Source: Planktosalinus sp963977065
GTDB lineage: Bacteria > Bacteroidota > Bacteroidia > Flavobacteriales > Flavobacteriaceae
Length of the DNA: 64,000 bases
Direction of reading: 5' to 3'
Assembly: GCA_963977065.1 (NCBI GenBank)
Contig: CAXBNF010000001.1
Location: 372,001 to 436,000, forward strand
Every line of letters starts with the position of its first letter. Positions within the stretch are counted from its first letter, which is position 1. Of the stretch, positions 32,731 to 42,288 are shown in pieces. The position numbers were made by a program, and so were the translations under genes. The notes under the pieces are model-generated. The model was given only the letters and a program-made list of their open reading frames with translations, ran no database searches and had not been told where the DNA came from.

Positions 32731-34338
32731 ATGAAGGGTAAATTTCTTTACATTATTTTTCTTGTTCTATTGTCATTATCATTTGTTGATTGTGCAAAGC
32801 GAGGAAATCCAGACGGAGGAGCCAGAGATACTATTCCACCGGTGCTCTTGAGAACTGTTCCGGAAAATTATTCAACTAATTTTAAGGGGAATGAAATCAC
32901 AGTTTATTTTGATGAATACATAAAGCTAAAAGACCTTCAACAACAATTAATTATTTCCCCTCCTCTTGAAAATCAACCCACAATAACTCCATTTAGCACA
33001 TCAAAAGTTTTAAAGATTTTGATTAATGATACTTTAAAGGAAAATACCACATACAGTATCAATTTCGGCAATAGTATTGTTGATAATAACGAAGAAAACC
33101 CTTTTGAGTTTTTTAAATATGTTTTTTCTACGGGGAGCTATATAGACAGCCTTAAAGTTCAGGGAACCATTACTGATGCCTTAAAAATTAATCCCGAAGA
33201 AAAAGTAACTGTTATGCTCTATGAGGTAGATGAAAACTATACAGATTCCATAATCTATAACAAAAAACCACTATATATAGCAACGACTCAGCGAGATTCT
33301 GAAAAGTTTGAAATTGAAAACATTAAAGAAGGCACCTATTTACTGGTGGGTTTAAAAGACAATAATGCCAATTATACTTTTGAACCTAAAACAGATAAAA
33401 TTGGGTTTGTGGCTCATTTTATAGATGTACCCGCAGACACTACATACCGGTTAAATCTTTTCAAGGAAATACCTGAATATAAACTGGCAAGACCCTCTTC
33501 ATTAAACAGTCAAAAAATACAATTTGGTTATGAAGGAATTGGAGATTCATTGAAAATTAAATTACTATCAAACCAGCCAGATGATTTTGAATTTAGTATT
33601 ACAAAAGACCTGAAAAGCGATTCATTGTACTATTGGTTTAAACCAAAAATTGATTCTGATTCTTTACAGTTTCAGTTAACAAATAGGGGTCAAATAGATA
33701 CCTTAATGGTAAGAATGCAAAAAGCAGAAAGAGATAGTTTAAATCTTTCAGCACTAAAAACAGGAGCTTTGGCTTTTGATGAACGTTTTCAGGTAACTGG
33801 AACGACACCTCTAAAGTCTATTGACACAAATTACATAGAAATTGTAGATAAAGATACCTTGTCAATACAGTATGATTTTGATTTTGACCAAAAACAAAAC
33901 GTCCTAAGTTTTGATTTTGAAAAATCCGAACGACAGCTTTATACCATCACCTTTTTTCCGGAGGCGATCACTGATTTCTTTGGAGATGTCAACGATACCA
34001 TATCATTTAAAACTAACACCCGCACAACGGCCGATTATGGTTTTTTAGCATTCAACTTAGAAAGTGCAAAATCTTTACCACTCATAGTTCAACTTGTCAC
34101 AGAAAAGGGCGAATTAAGAAAAGAGATTCTTGGTGTTGAAAAACAAACCACTTTTAATTTTGAAAACATTATTCCCGGGAATTATTATGTTAGAATTGTA
34201 TTTGATGAAAATCAAAATGGAAAATGGGACACCGGAAATTTTTTAAGAAAATTGCAACCGGAAGAAGTAGTTTATTTTCCTAAGCTTCTTGAGATTAGAG
34301 CAAACTGGACATTGAATGAGATATTTAATCTTGAATAA
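32731..34338 (+). CDS. Lipoprotein with Ig-like (Big_5/SbsA) domain
   Basis: From the ATG at 32731 the protein is 535 residues, with lipoprotein signal MKGKFLYIIFLVLLSLSFVDC (Cys21). The N-terminal domain (DTIPPVLLRTVPENYSTNF then ITVYFDEYIKLKDL, residues about 32-130) is of the bacterial Ig-like Big_5 type, and the rest is beta-rich with a C-terminal domain resembling prealbumin folds (PGNYYVRIVFDENQNGKWD). An ATG five codons upstream is less likely. The family is widespread in Bacteroidetes, function unknown. The gene follows comF and ends at a terminator. Confidence 0.8.
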   Translation: MKGKFLYIIFLVLLSLSFVDCAKRGNPDGGARDTIPPVLLRTVPENYSTNFKGNEITVYFDEYIKLKDLQQQLIISPPLENQPTITPFSTSKVLKILINDTLKENTTYSINFGNSIVDNNEENPFEFFKYVFSTGSYIDSLKVQGTITDALKINPEEKVTVMLYEVDENYTDSIIYNKKPLYIATTQRDSEKFEIENIKEGTYLLVGLKDNNANYTFEPKTDKIGFVAHFIDVPADTTYRLNLFKEIPEYKLARPSSLNSQKIQFGYEGIGDSLKIKLLSNQPDDFEFSITKDLKSDSLYYWFKPKIDSDSLQFQLTNRGQIDTLMVRMQKAERDSLNLSALKTGALAFDERFQVTGTTPLKSIDTNYIEIVDKDTLSIQYDFDFDQKQNVLSFDFEKSERQLYTITFFPEAITDFFGDVNDTISFKTNTRTTADYGFLAFNLESAKSLPLIVQLVTEKGELRKEILGVEKQTTFNFENIIPGNYYVRIVFDENQNGKWDTGNFLRKLQPEEVVYFPKLLEIRANWTLNEIFNLE

Positions 34339-34341
34339 AAA

Positions 34342-34366
34342 AACCCGCAATTTGCGGGTTTTTTCA
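34342..34366. terminator. Bidirectional terminator between Ig-like lipoprotein and SGNH hydrolase genes
   Basis: A near-perfect 9-bp stem (aacccgcaa at 34342-34350 with ttgcgggtt at 34352-34360), with T residues after it and A residues before it, serves both convergent transcripts. Confidence 0.85.
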
Positions 34367-34386
34367 TAATTATATTAACCATTAAA

Positions 34387-35958
34387 TTACATTGAAGCAG
34401 GAAAAAGCGTTATGTAATCTCTCGCTTTTACCGGAGGTAGGGTTGAGCCATACTTTGCATTAATAGCTTTCATAAACTCATTAGCAAGAAACGCATACCC
34501 TCTGGCTGTGGGATGCACACCATCTAAAGAAAAAGCTCCACCAAATACCAAACTTGCATTCATATTGTATTCGTCAAAGGCGACCCCAGTGTCGGCTACT
34601 TCATTTAATAAAGAAAATACATCCACAAAAGCAAGCCCTTTTTGGTTGGCAACACTTTCAATGATTTGATTAAATGCCGCAGTTGCAGAGGCAACCTCTT
34701 GTTGTTCTTCAGGTAATAATACCCATTGATCTTCAAGAGGGAATGTGACACCATTCACGGCGAGCTGACCTGCAGTTGCTGGAGGTACTCCTAAAGCCAC
34801 TAAATCATCAAAGGCTTGCTGGTTTAATTGTCCAATAATTGTTGAACTGGGTAAAACCAATAAATCGTTTTCATTAGCCTGTCTGGCTTGACCATAAAGA
34901 CCTGCAAAGAGTTGTGCTGTTAATGGGTCTGCACCTCCTGCGATTAAAGCTCCTGCGATTTGTGCAGATAAATCTGTTAAATATTCATCTTTAACAACAA
35001 CAGCACTTGCTGAATTCTCATTGAAGACAATAGATCTTTCAGGAACTCCTAAGACTGCAAATACTTGGTTGAGATTTGCAAATGTTGCATTAAGAGTGGG
35101 AATAAGAGGTCCAAAGCTAGGGTTATTAGGGTCCAAGGGGTTAAACGGGACGGTATTAAAATAAGGGATGCTGGTTACATTGGGGATATTTGCCACAACA
35201 CCTTTAGCACCTCCTGCCGTCAGTGCATCAGCAACACTAGAATAAACTTGTGCAAACACATTGGGGTCTGTAATATCATTGCCACCATAAGTGGATGGGT
35301 CTAAATTTCCTGCTTGATTGATGCCGTCGCCACCGCTTGTTGCATAGGATAAGACATCATTGTTTCCAATCCATAGCGAAAAGAAAGTGGGCTGTTGTCC
35401 TGCTGCATCATTAATAACGGTCGTGTTTGGGCTACTTGCAAATCTAACAAAATAAGGGTTTGCTTGTCCGGTGGGAACACCTGCGGCATTTCCATAACCG
35501 GGAGCTACAAGATGAAAGCTTTTAGCACCTGGAACTCCCATATTGTTGAAAGGACCACTCAAAGTGTTTGTTATTTCAGTGGTGGGCATTCCCTGAACTC
35601 TTTCAGGTCCGGAACCGTTAAAAAACAATCTGTTGGGGGCAATTACATTTCCACCCAAAAGTAAACCACCAAGGTTGTCTCCCATGATGGGTTGTGTAAA
35701 TTCACCACCACCGGCTAATGCAAATTGTTGTGCTAAGACACTTGGTAATGAGCTTTCCTGTCCGGCAATGAATAAGGCACCGTCTGTATATCCTGCGGTC
35801 AAGGAGTTTCCGACAGAAACATATTTAGAAAAATCAGCTTCACCAGAAACAACAATTACCTGTTCATCATCTGTAGAAATGCTATCGTCGTCAGACTCAC
35901 ACGCAATAAAAAGCGCTCCAACAAACAATAACATCCATTTATATTTATTAATTTTCAT
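34387..35958 (-). CDS. SGNH/GDSL-hydrolase surface lipoprotein
   Basis: A 523-residue lipoprotein (signal ending LFIAC, Cys20, then ESDDDSISTDD, a surface-export-like signal). The SGNH blocks are SVGNSLTAGYTDG with nucleophile Ser52, SLWIGNNDVL (block III Asn), and LDGVHPTARGYAFLAN (block V Asp-His) near the C terminus. These enzymes are esterases or lipases. It starts 20 bases after the TonB-receptor gene, so the two form an operon in which a surface esterase may act on the receptor's ligand. The usual GDSL reads GNSL, an accepted variant. Confidence 0.87.
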   Translation of the reverse strand: MKINKYKWMLLFVGALFIACESDDDSISTDDEQVIVVSGEADFSKYVSVGNSLTAGYTDGALFIAGQESSLPSVLAQQFALAGGGEFTQPIMGDNLGGLLLGGNVIAPNRLFFNGSGPERVQGMPTTEITNTLSGPFNNMGVPGAKSFHLVAPGYGNAAGVPTGQANPYFVRFASSPNTTVINDAAGQQPTFFSLWIGNNDVLSYATSGGDGINQAGNLDPSTYGGNDITDPNVFAQVYSSVADALTAGGAKGVVANIPNVTSIPYFNTVPFNPLDPNNPSFGPLIPTLNATFANLNQVFAVLGVPERSIVFNENSASAVVVKDEYLTDLSAQIAGALIAGGADPLTAQLFAGLYGQARQANENDLLVLPSSTIIGQLNQQAFDDLVALGVPPATAGQLAVNGVTFPLEDQWVLLPEEQQEVASATAAFNQIIESVANQKGLAFVDVFSLLNEVADTGVAFDEYNMNASLVFGGAFSLDGVHPTARGYAFLANEFMKAINAKYGSTLPPVKARDYITLFPASM

Positions 35959-35978
35959 GTCTTTTCGTTTTTACTTTA

Positions 35979-38738
35979 TTATAAATTATTTATTGATAGG
36001 GAAACATAGTATTGAGTACCGATAAGACCGGTTCCAAAGGCCGTAAAATATTCATTGTTTCCAATGTTTGCAGCTCCCACTTTAAGTGTAGATTTGATAA
36101 CCGGAATTCTATAGTTTATCTGAGCATCAACTACTGAATAAGCAGGCACGTTTCCATCTGCAAATGTTGCTTGCCATTGAAAAGCGTCGTTCCATCTGTA
36201 ATTTATGTTAAAACCAAGATTTTTAACAACATCTGTATTGCCAAAAGAGGCTTTTACTTTGTGTGTTGGCGTGTTAAAACTTGTTCTAAAATCTGGTGCA
36301 GAGGCTTGGTCAAAATCTTCTTCTGCAAAAGTATAGTTGATATCAAAGTCAAAGTTTCCAAATACTTTAGTGCCCGCCCCAATGGTAGCACCATAGGACT
36401 TCACATCGGCATCAGAGTTGGTGTAGGTTTGGAAAGGTTTTACATCCCCTTGTTGTAAAGCGAGCAATGAAAGCGAGTTGTCGCCCACTTCACCATATAA
36501 AGGAACAAGCACAGTTTCGTTAGAAATGAAATCTTGGTATTGGTTATAATACACATTCATGTCAAGAATTACTTTTCCAAGCCGTGCTCTGTAACCTACT
36601 TCAACTGCGGTAACTTGTTCCGGTTTTACTAGGTCAACATTTGCTGCTTCAGGAGCACCTGCATTTACCGAGCTAAGTGAAAAGGCATTTTCATAAGCAT
36701 CTCGTCCGGAAATAGTAGCTGTTGAGCTTCCGGTAGCGGCAGCTCCTGCTCCACTAATTGGAAATGGTCTTACATAGCGATCGAGGTTTGCTTCTGCGGA
36801 ACCAACCAATATGGCTCTTCCCACATCAAGACCTATAAATAAATCCTGAGTGGTGGGGTTTCTAAAGCCGGATTGTACAGAACCTCTAATGTTGTGATTT
36901 CTTTTTTCTCCGGCTGAATAAGCAACTGAAAAGCGAGGAGAAAAACTACCGTCAAACAATTCAGATTCATCATAACGAACAGATCCGGTTAACTTTAGCC
37001 TATCATCAACTAGTTTTTTCTGAACCTGAAGATAAGCTCCATATTCATTGTAAGAAATTGGCCCGTCAGCGTCTGTAAAAATTGTTCCAAAAGAATTCAA
37101 TCTGTATTCTCTAAAAGAACCTCCCACTTGAATTTCTGCAATATCTGGCATCAAATGAGTAAAGTTGTAATTGGCATCTGCGTGTCGCAATTGGGAAGCA
37201 TCTTTAAATTGACCACCTGTTAAAGGATTGGGGTCATTTGTTACTTTGTTAAGGGCGTTTTTAAATTCTTCAGTCCCGGGTTCAAATCTGCCTGTATCGG
37301 CTGTTTGTCTTCCCAAAGCGTGGGCTTGTTCAGGATTTAAACCGGCTAGTGTTCCTTGAATGAAGGCGCCTGCATATTGACCAAACCATTGTGGATCTGA
37401 TTTCCATTGTCTATTTAAGTTTACAGCAGTGAAACGGGTATCATAAGAGTCTCCTGCATCTTCATCTGTAATATATCCTCTTAAGAAGAAATTGTCATTT
37501 TTGAATTCAATTTTATGCTGTTGTAAGAAGAAGTTGTTAATTGCATAACGGTTTGCCCCTTGATAAATCGTAGAGCCTACACCTATTTTTCCTAAATAGC
37601 TGATTTCAAAATCATTTCCCCAAGGTCTGTAATATAATCCAGCATCAAATTTAACACTTTCAGCATTGTAGTCAGTGAGGTCTCTTTCTGCATATCCGGT
37701 TCTACTTACATTTTCACTAGGTAAAAGATTGACAGCACTTGCTGGAATTATCCCAGCAGCTGCCAGACCTTCTCCCACACCTTTAATGTTTGTGAATACT
37801 TCATCTCCATAAACGTTTAGTCCATCATAATTGGGATGTGAACGATCTCTTCCGGGATTTAAAACATCTACTTCATTTACTGCAAACCAGTCTGTTCCTT
37901 TTAAAAAGGAAAAGTTTGCTTTGGCTGCAAATTTGTCAGAGAATTTTTTAGCTACTCGCACTCCAACATCAAAGAAACTATTGTCACCGGCAGCTTCCTG
38001 AGAGGTGACACCTTGCTTGTAATAAGCACTGATTCCTTCAAAGTCAAAAGGGTTTTTGCTGGTCATAAATAAAATCCCGTTAAAGGCATTGGCCCCATAA
38101 AGTGCAGAAGAAGCACCGGGAAGCAATTCAATACTGTGTACATCAAGCTCTGTCATCCCCAAAAGGTTACCTAAAGGAAAGTTTAGAACAGGAGCAGCAT
38201 TATCCATTCCATCTACAAGCTGCACAAAACGCGTGTTTGCAAATGTGGCAAAGCCCCTTGTGTTTACAGATTGAAAGGTTAAACTGTTAACGTTGATGTC
38301 AACGCCTTTTAGGTTCTCAAGGCCTTCATAAAAAGAGGCAGCAGCCGTATTTTTAATTTCTTTAAGCCCGAATCTTTCAACCGTTACCGGAGATTCAAAA
38401 ATACGCTCCGGTGTTCTGGATGCAGAAATTACTATTTCATCCAGAGCACTTCCTTCGTTTAAAACAGCAGAAATGACTTGGTTGTTTGTTGTGACTTGAA
38501 AAGACTTAGTTTCATAGCCCACATTACTTATTTCAATTGCGAAAGGTAGTTCTTCACTGACAGTTAGCGTAAAATTACCATCAAAATCTGTTACTGTTCC
38601 CTGCGTAGTGCCAGTTACTATAACGTTAGCTCCCAGTATGGGGAGACTATTGTTGTCTACAACATTTCCGGAAACAGTAGTTTGGGAATAGGTTGTAAAA
38701 CATAATAAAAAAAGAATAAAGGGGAAAAATGTTTTCAT
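35979..38738 (-). CDS. TonB-dependent receptor with carboxypeptidase-like regulatory domain
   Basis: A 919-residue outer-membrane receptor: signal peptide (MKTFFPFILFLLCFTTYSQ), a CarboxypepD_reg-like domain near 20-105 (GNVVDNNSLPILGANVIVTG), a plug near 110-225 (FVQLVDGMDNAAPVLNFPLG, HSIELLPGASSALYGANAFN), and a long beta-barrel ending YYVSLSINNL. It imports an unknown ligand using TonB energy. No SusD-like partner is present; the downstream gene is a surface SGNH hydrolase. A candidate promoter and a perfect palindrome lie upstream. Confidence 0.92.
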   Translation of the reverse strand: MKTFFPFILFLLCFTTYSQTTVSGNVVDNNSLPILGANVIVTGTTQGTVTDFDGNFTLTVSEELPFAIEISNVGYETKSFQVTTNNQVISAVLNEGSALDEIVISASRTPERIFESPVTVERFGLKEIKNTAAASFYEGLENLKGVDINVNSLTFQSVNTRGFATFANTRFVQLVDGMDNAAPVLNFPLGNLLGMTELDVHSIELLPGASSALYGANAFNGILFMTSKNPFDFEGISAYYKQGVTSQEAAGDNSFFDVGVRVAKKFSDKFAAKANFSFLKGTDWFAVNEVDVLNPGRDRSHPNYDGLNVYGDEVFTNIKGVGEGLAAAGIIPASAVNLLPSENVSRTGYAERDLTDYNAESVKFDAGLYYRPWGNDFEISYLGKIGVGSTIYQGANRYAINNFFLQQHKIEFKNDNFFLRGYITDEDAGDSYDTRFTAVNLNRQWKSDPQWFGQYAGAFIQGTLAGLNPEQAHALGRQTADTGRFEPGTEEFKNALNKVTNDPNPLTGGQFKDASQLRHADANYNFTHLMPDIAEIQVGGSFREYRLNSFGTIFTDADGPISYNEYGAYLQVQKKLVDDRLKLTGSVRYDESELFDGSFSPRFSVAYSAGEKRNHNIRGSVQSGFRNPTTQDLFIGLDVGRAILVGSAEANLDRYVRPFPISGAGAAATGSSTATISGRDAYENAFSLSSVNAGAPEAANVDLVKPEQVTAVEVGYRARLGKVILDMNVYYNQYQDFISNETVLVPLYGEVGDNSLSLLALQQGDVKPFQTYTNSDADVKSYGATIGAGTKVFGNFDFDINYTFAEEDFDQASAPDFRTSFNTPTHKVKASFGNTDVVKNLGFNINYRWNDAFQWQATFADGNVPAYSVVDAQINYRIPVIKSTLKVGAANIGNNEYFTAFGTGLIGTQYYVSLSINNL

Positions 38739-38772
38739 ATCTTATGTTTATAAATTAGCGACACCAATATAG

Positions 38773-38800
38773 CTAATTTAAATTAGATATGACAAAATTA
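38773..38800 (-). promoter_or_regulatory. Candidate promoter and palindromic operator of the TonB-receptor operon
   Basis: Minus-strand TAATTTTG (38793-38800) fits the -7 consensus. A perfect 14-base palindrome, CTAATTTAAATTAG (38773-38786), lies directly downstream, near the expected transcription start. A repressor site is possible. Confidence 0.4.
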
Positions 38801-38818
38801 TTTTTTTGTGATTTACTT

Positions 38819-40666
38819 TTATTCTACTGTTACAGATTTTGCTAAATTTCTGGGCTGATCAACGTTTCTATTCAGTAAAACAGCAATGTGATAAGACAAA
38901 AGTTGTAAAGGAATTGTAGTGACAAGTGGCGTGAGCGATTCTGGTGTTTTTGGCACTTCGATAACATAATCTGCCAAATTGGTAACTGTTGTATCCCCCT
39001 TTGTGACGATGGCAATGATAATGCCTTTTCTAGATTTTATTTCCTGAATATTACTCACCACTTTATCATAGTGATTGCTGTTTACAGCAATAACAACAAC
39101 AGGCATTTCCTCATCGATAAGAGCGATGGGGCCATGTTTCATTTCTGCGGCGGGGTAACCTTCTGCGTGAATGTAGGAGATTTCTTTTAGCTTTAAGGCG
39201 CCCTCAAGAGCTACCGGAAAATTATATCCTCTTCCCAAATATAGAAAGTTACGGGCATCTTTGAATATCTTGGCTATTGATTTTATATGTTCATTAGATT
39301 TTAATGCATTTTCTACTCGTTTTGGTATTAAATCTAATTCTCTTAAATATATATTGTAATCTCTATATGAAATTGTGCCTTTAACACTTGCCAGCTTAAG
39401 AGCGATGAGGGTTAAAACGGTTATTTGAGTTGTAAATGCTTTAGTGGATGCAACACCAATTTCCGGGCCTGCGTGAGTGTAGGTTCCGCTATGGGTTTCT
39501 CTGGAAATAGTGGAGCCCACCACGTTACAAACTCCATATACAAAAGCACCTTTAGACTTTGCCAGTTTTATGGCAGCAAGTGTATCTGCCGTTTCACCAC
39601 TTTGAGAAATTGCAATCACAACATCTTTTTCTGTAATAATGGGGTTTCTGTATCTAAATTCTGAGGCATATTCAACTTCAACCGGTATTCTAGCCAGGTC
39701 TTCAAAAATATATTCTGCCACGAGGCCTGCATGCCATGATGTTCCGCAACCAATAATAATGATACGATTTGCATTGATAAATTTTTGAATGTGGTCTTCA
39801 AGACCTCCCACTTTGATGAGCCCTTGATCTGCTAAAAGTCTACCTCTAAAGGTGTCTTTTATGGCAGAGGGTTGTTCATAGATTTCCTTCATCATAAAAT
39901 GATCAAAGCCCCCTTTTTCAATTTGTTCAAGATTGAGTTGGAGTTCTTGAATGTAGGGTTCTACTAAAGAGTCGTCTTTTATTTTTCTAATCTTGACCCC
40001 TTTGTGTCTTCTTATAACTGCCATTTCTTCATCCTCAAGATAAATGGCGTTATTTGTATATTCTATAAAAGGTGAAGCATCACTAGCAACAAAATATTCA
40101 TTTTCACCCATTCCAATAGCTAATGGGCTTCCTAGTTTTGCAACAACGAGTTCGTTTGGTTTTGTTTTGTCAAACACAACAATTGCATATGCCCCAACCA
40201 CTTGATTTAAAGCAATTTGAACAGCTTTTCCAAGTTTGACTTTTTCTTTTTTAATTACATCTTCAATGAGGTTTACAAGTACTTCAGTATCTGTGTCTGA
40301 ATGAAATTTGTACCCTCTTTTTATAAGTTCTTTTTTAATTGAGTCATAATTTTCTATAATTCCATTATGTATAATTACAAGATTGCCGGAATTTGAATAA
40401 TGAGGGTGTGAGTTGATATCATTGGGTATTCCATGAGTTGCCCATCTGGTGTGTCCTATTGCCAGTGTTCCAGTTGTAACAGTTTCTTCCTTGATTTTTT
40501 GCTCAAGGTCTATTACTTTACCTTTGGTTTTACACAACTGAATTTCTTTTCCGTCAAAAATTGCAATGCCTGCGCTATCATATCCTCGGTATTCGAGCCT
40601 TTTCAAGCCTTTTAAAACGATAGGATATGCCTCTCTATGACCAATGTAACCTACAATTCCACACAT
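38819..40666 (-). CDS. glmS: Glutamine--fructose-6-phosphate aminotransferase
   Basis: A 615-residue GlmS of standard length. The N-terminal glutaminase begins MCGIVGYIG with nucleophile Cys2, and has GHTRWATHG and HNGIIENY. Two SIS sugar-phosphate domains follow (IGCGTSWHAG, SQSGETADT; then LGRGYNFPVALEGALKLKE), ending in NLAKSVTVE. It makes glucosamine-6-phosphate for peptidoglycan and lipid A. It follows the DUF4270 gene by five bases. No glmS ribozyme would be expected upstream in this operon context, and none was seen. Confidence 0.96.
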   Translation of the reverse strand: MCGIVGYIGHREAYPIVLKGLKRLEYRGYDSAGIAIFDGKEIQLCKTKGKVIDLEQKIKEETVTTGTLAIGHTRWATHGIPNDINSHPHYSNSGNLVIIHNGIIENYDSIKKELIKRGYKFHSDTDTEVLVNLIEDVIKKEKVKLGKAVQIALNQVVGAYAIVVFDKTKPNELVVAKLGSPLAIGMGENEYFVASDASPFIEYTNNAIYLEDEEMAVIRRHKGVKIRKIKDDSLVEPYIQELQLNLEQIEKGGFDHFMMKEIYEQPSAIKDTFRGRLLADQGLIKVGGLEDHIQKFINANRIIIIGCGTSWHAGLVAEYIFEDLARIPVEVEYASEFRYRNPIITEKDVVIAISQSGETADTLAAIKLAKSKGAFVYGVCNVVGSTISRETHSGTYTHAGPEIGVASTKAFTTQITVLTLIALKLASVKGTISYRDYNIYLRELDLIPKRVENALKSNEHIKSIAKIFKDARNFLYLGRGYNFPVALEGALKLKEISYIHAEGYPAAEMKHGPIALIDEEMPVVVIAVNSNHYDKVVSNIQEIKSRKGIIIAIVTKGDTTVTNLADYVIEVPKTPESLTPLVTTIPLQLLSYHIAVLLNRNVDQPRNLAKSVTVE

Positions 40667-40671
40667 AACTA

Positions 40672-42261
40672 TTAATTATTTATTTCTGTATAGTAGATGT
40701 TTAACTTCACTTTATCATCTGGGTTTGATGGATTTGTACCGTGAAGTACTGTTCCTTGTGGTGATACCACATTTGCTGACGGAACTCGTTCAATACCCAA
40801 TGGGAGGGTATTTTGAAGTGCTTGTGAGGAGATGAGATTGATATTTTGACTCACAACCAGTCCCAATCTAACGTTAGTTGAATCTCTATTTATTAAATTA
40901 CTAATATGATTTGTGATTCTTAATCGGTAACTTTCACCTTTTTCATTTGCATCTCTTTGAAGTCTCCCCAGATGATTGGTTTTGAAATTTAGTAAATCAT
41001 TTGGTGGAGTGCTATTGTCAAGCTGATAATCTACTAAAACTCTATTATTATTCAAATCATAAAGAAAAATTCGTTCTGGCTCAGAACTTCCACCGCTTAC
41101 AATGTTTTTATTAACTTTAAAAGTGAGGTTGGCTTCATTAATGATCCATTTTTTGGACCTTAGATCTTCCAATTCATCAGAGATGTTATTTCCATTAAGA
41201 TCATCTCCAAAAAGCTCTATAACAGTTAAAGTTCCGGCACCACCTTTTAAATATAGATTTTCTGCTCCGGAAGTATTTGGATTATTTAATAAATTTTCGA
41301 GTTCAGAGGGTAGATTATTTTTAAAAGTATTGACATTGATTCCGTTTAAGGAGAGGGTTAATGTTTCTTCAATTCTATCCTCTTCCATTCTTGAAGAGTG
41401 CATTCTTCCAGCACCTCCGCCAGCGGTATCGTCATCTTTTTCATATATCATCTCAATGCTAGCATTATTTAAATCCAGAAGAACCATATTGCCCTCATTG
41501 TTAATTGCCTCAGCGATAAAATAAATTCCTCTAAAATGATTTTTGAAATTGGTATTATTTAACAAAACGTCTGAACCTTCTTTTTCTAAGATTTTTTCTT
41601 TAAATAGTTGAACAGCTGCTTCATTTAATTCTACTCTTAATCTAGGCGACAATCTTTCTTCATTCTCTTCTCCTTCATTAATTATGGGAGGTATATTTGA
41701 AGGTAAAAATGAATCAGTTTCAAAAAGCAACTCACCTAGGAAATTCTGAAAAATGGGCCCCTGATTTGAATAATAGAGTTGAGGAGAATCAAAACCTGAT
41801 GTGGGATCAAAATCTCTTAGAAAAAAGTTTGATTCATAAACAGATAATTTGATAGGGGTTTCTCCAAAAATTGAGTCGAGGGTAAATGTCTGGTCATCGC
41901 CAGTACCCTCTGAGGTACTGAAGTAAGGAAGGTTTAAAATTACTCTTTTTATTTCAGGGTTTTCACCAAATGTGGGGTTTGTTTGGTTCAGAGTAAGTTG
42001 TGACAAGATACTAGACTCTGTAGTGCCATAAACAGGATCTTTATAGACACCTAGTTGATATGCAGAAAGATTGTTTGTTTGAACAGGGAACGCTCTTCTG
42101 CTGTAAGCCAATACAGAGGCCTGGTCATAGAGGTCAAATTCAAAGTTTGGATCTGCGATGATGTCACTTCCCACAGAGTTAAAATCTTCTTGACAAGAAG
42201 TAACAATAAATAGTAAAAATAAGAGGGCAGATAGCTTGTACAAGGGATTTGTATATTTCAT
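40672..42261 (-). CDS. DUF4270 lipoprotein
   Basis: A 529-residue lipoprotein (signal MKYTNPLYKLSALLFLLFIVTSC, Cys23, then QEDFNSVG). The DUF4270 pattern is clear: SVGSDIIADPNFEFD, YQLGVYKDPVYGTTESSILSQ, and IKRVILNLPYFS. The family is confined to Bacteroidetes and has no known activity. It is located between the GlgA-like gene (27 bases) and glmS (five bases), an arrangement that suggests a link to envelope glycan synthesis. Confidence 0.85.
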   Translation of the reverse strand: MKYTNPLYKLSALLFLLFIVTSCQEDFNSVGSDIIADPNFEFDLYDQASVLAYSRRAFPVQTNNLSAYQLGVYKDPVYGTTESSILSQLTLNQTNPTFGENPEIKRVILNLPYFSTSEGTGDDQTFTLDSIFGETPIKLSVYESNFFLRDFDPTSGFDSPQLYYSNQGPIFQNFLGELLFETDSFLPSNIPPIINEGEENEERLSPRLRVELNEAAVQLFKEKILEKEGSDVLLNNTNFKNHFRGIYFIAEAINNEGNMVLLDLNNASIEMIYEKDDDTAGGGAGRMHSSRMEEDRIEETLTLSLNGINVNTFKNNLPSELENLLNNPNTSGAENLYLKGGAGTLTVIELFGDDLNGNNISDELEDLRSKKWIINEANLTFKVNKNIVSGGSSEPERIFLYDLNNNRVLVDYQLDNSTPPNDLLNFKTNHLGRLQRDANEKGESYRLRITNHISNLINRDSTNVRLGLVVSQNINLISSQALQNTLPLGIERVPSANVVSPQGTVLHGTNPSNPDDKVKLNIYYTEINN

Positions 42262-42288
42262 TATTTAAAAAGAGATGATAAGTGTTTA

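Noticed and set aside
38600..40700. glmS ribozyme
   Set aside because: The upstream gap is five bases and is inside an operon, leaving no room for the ribozyme.
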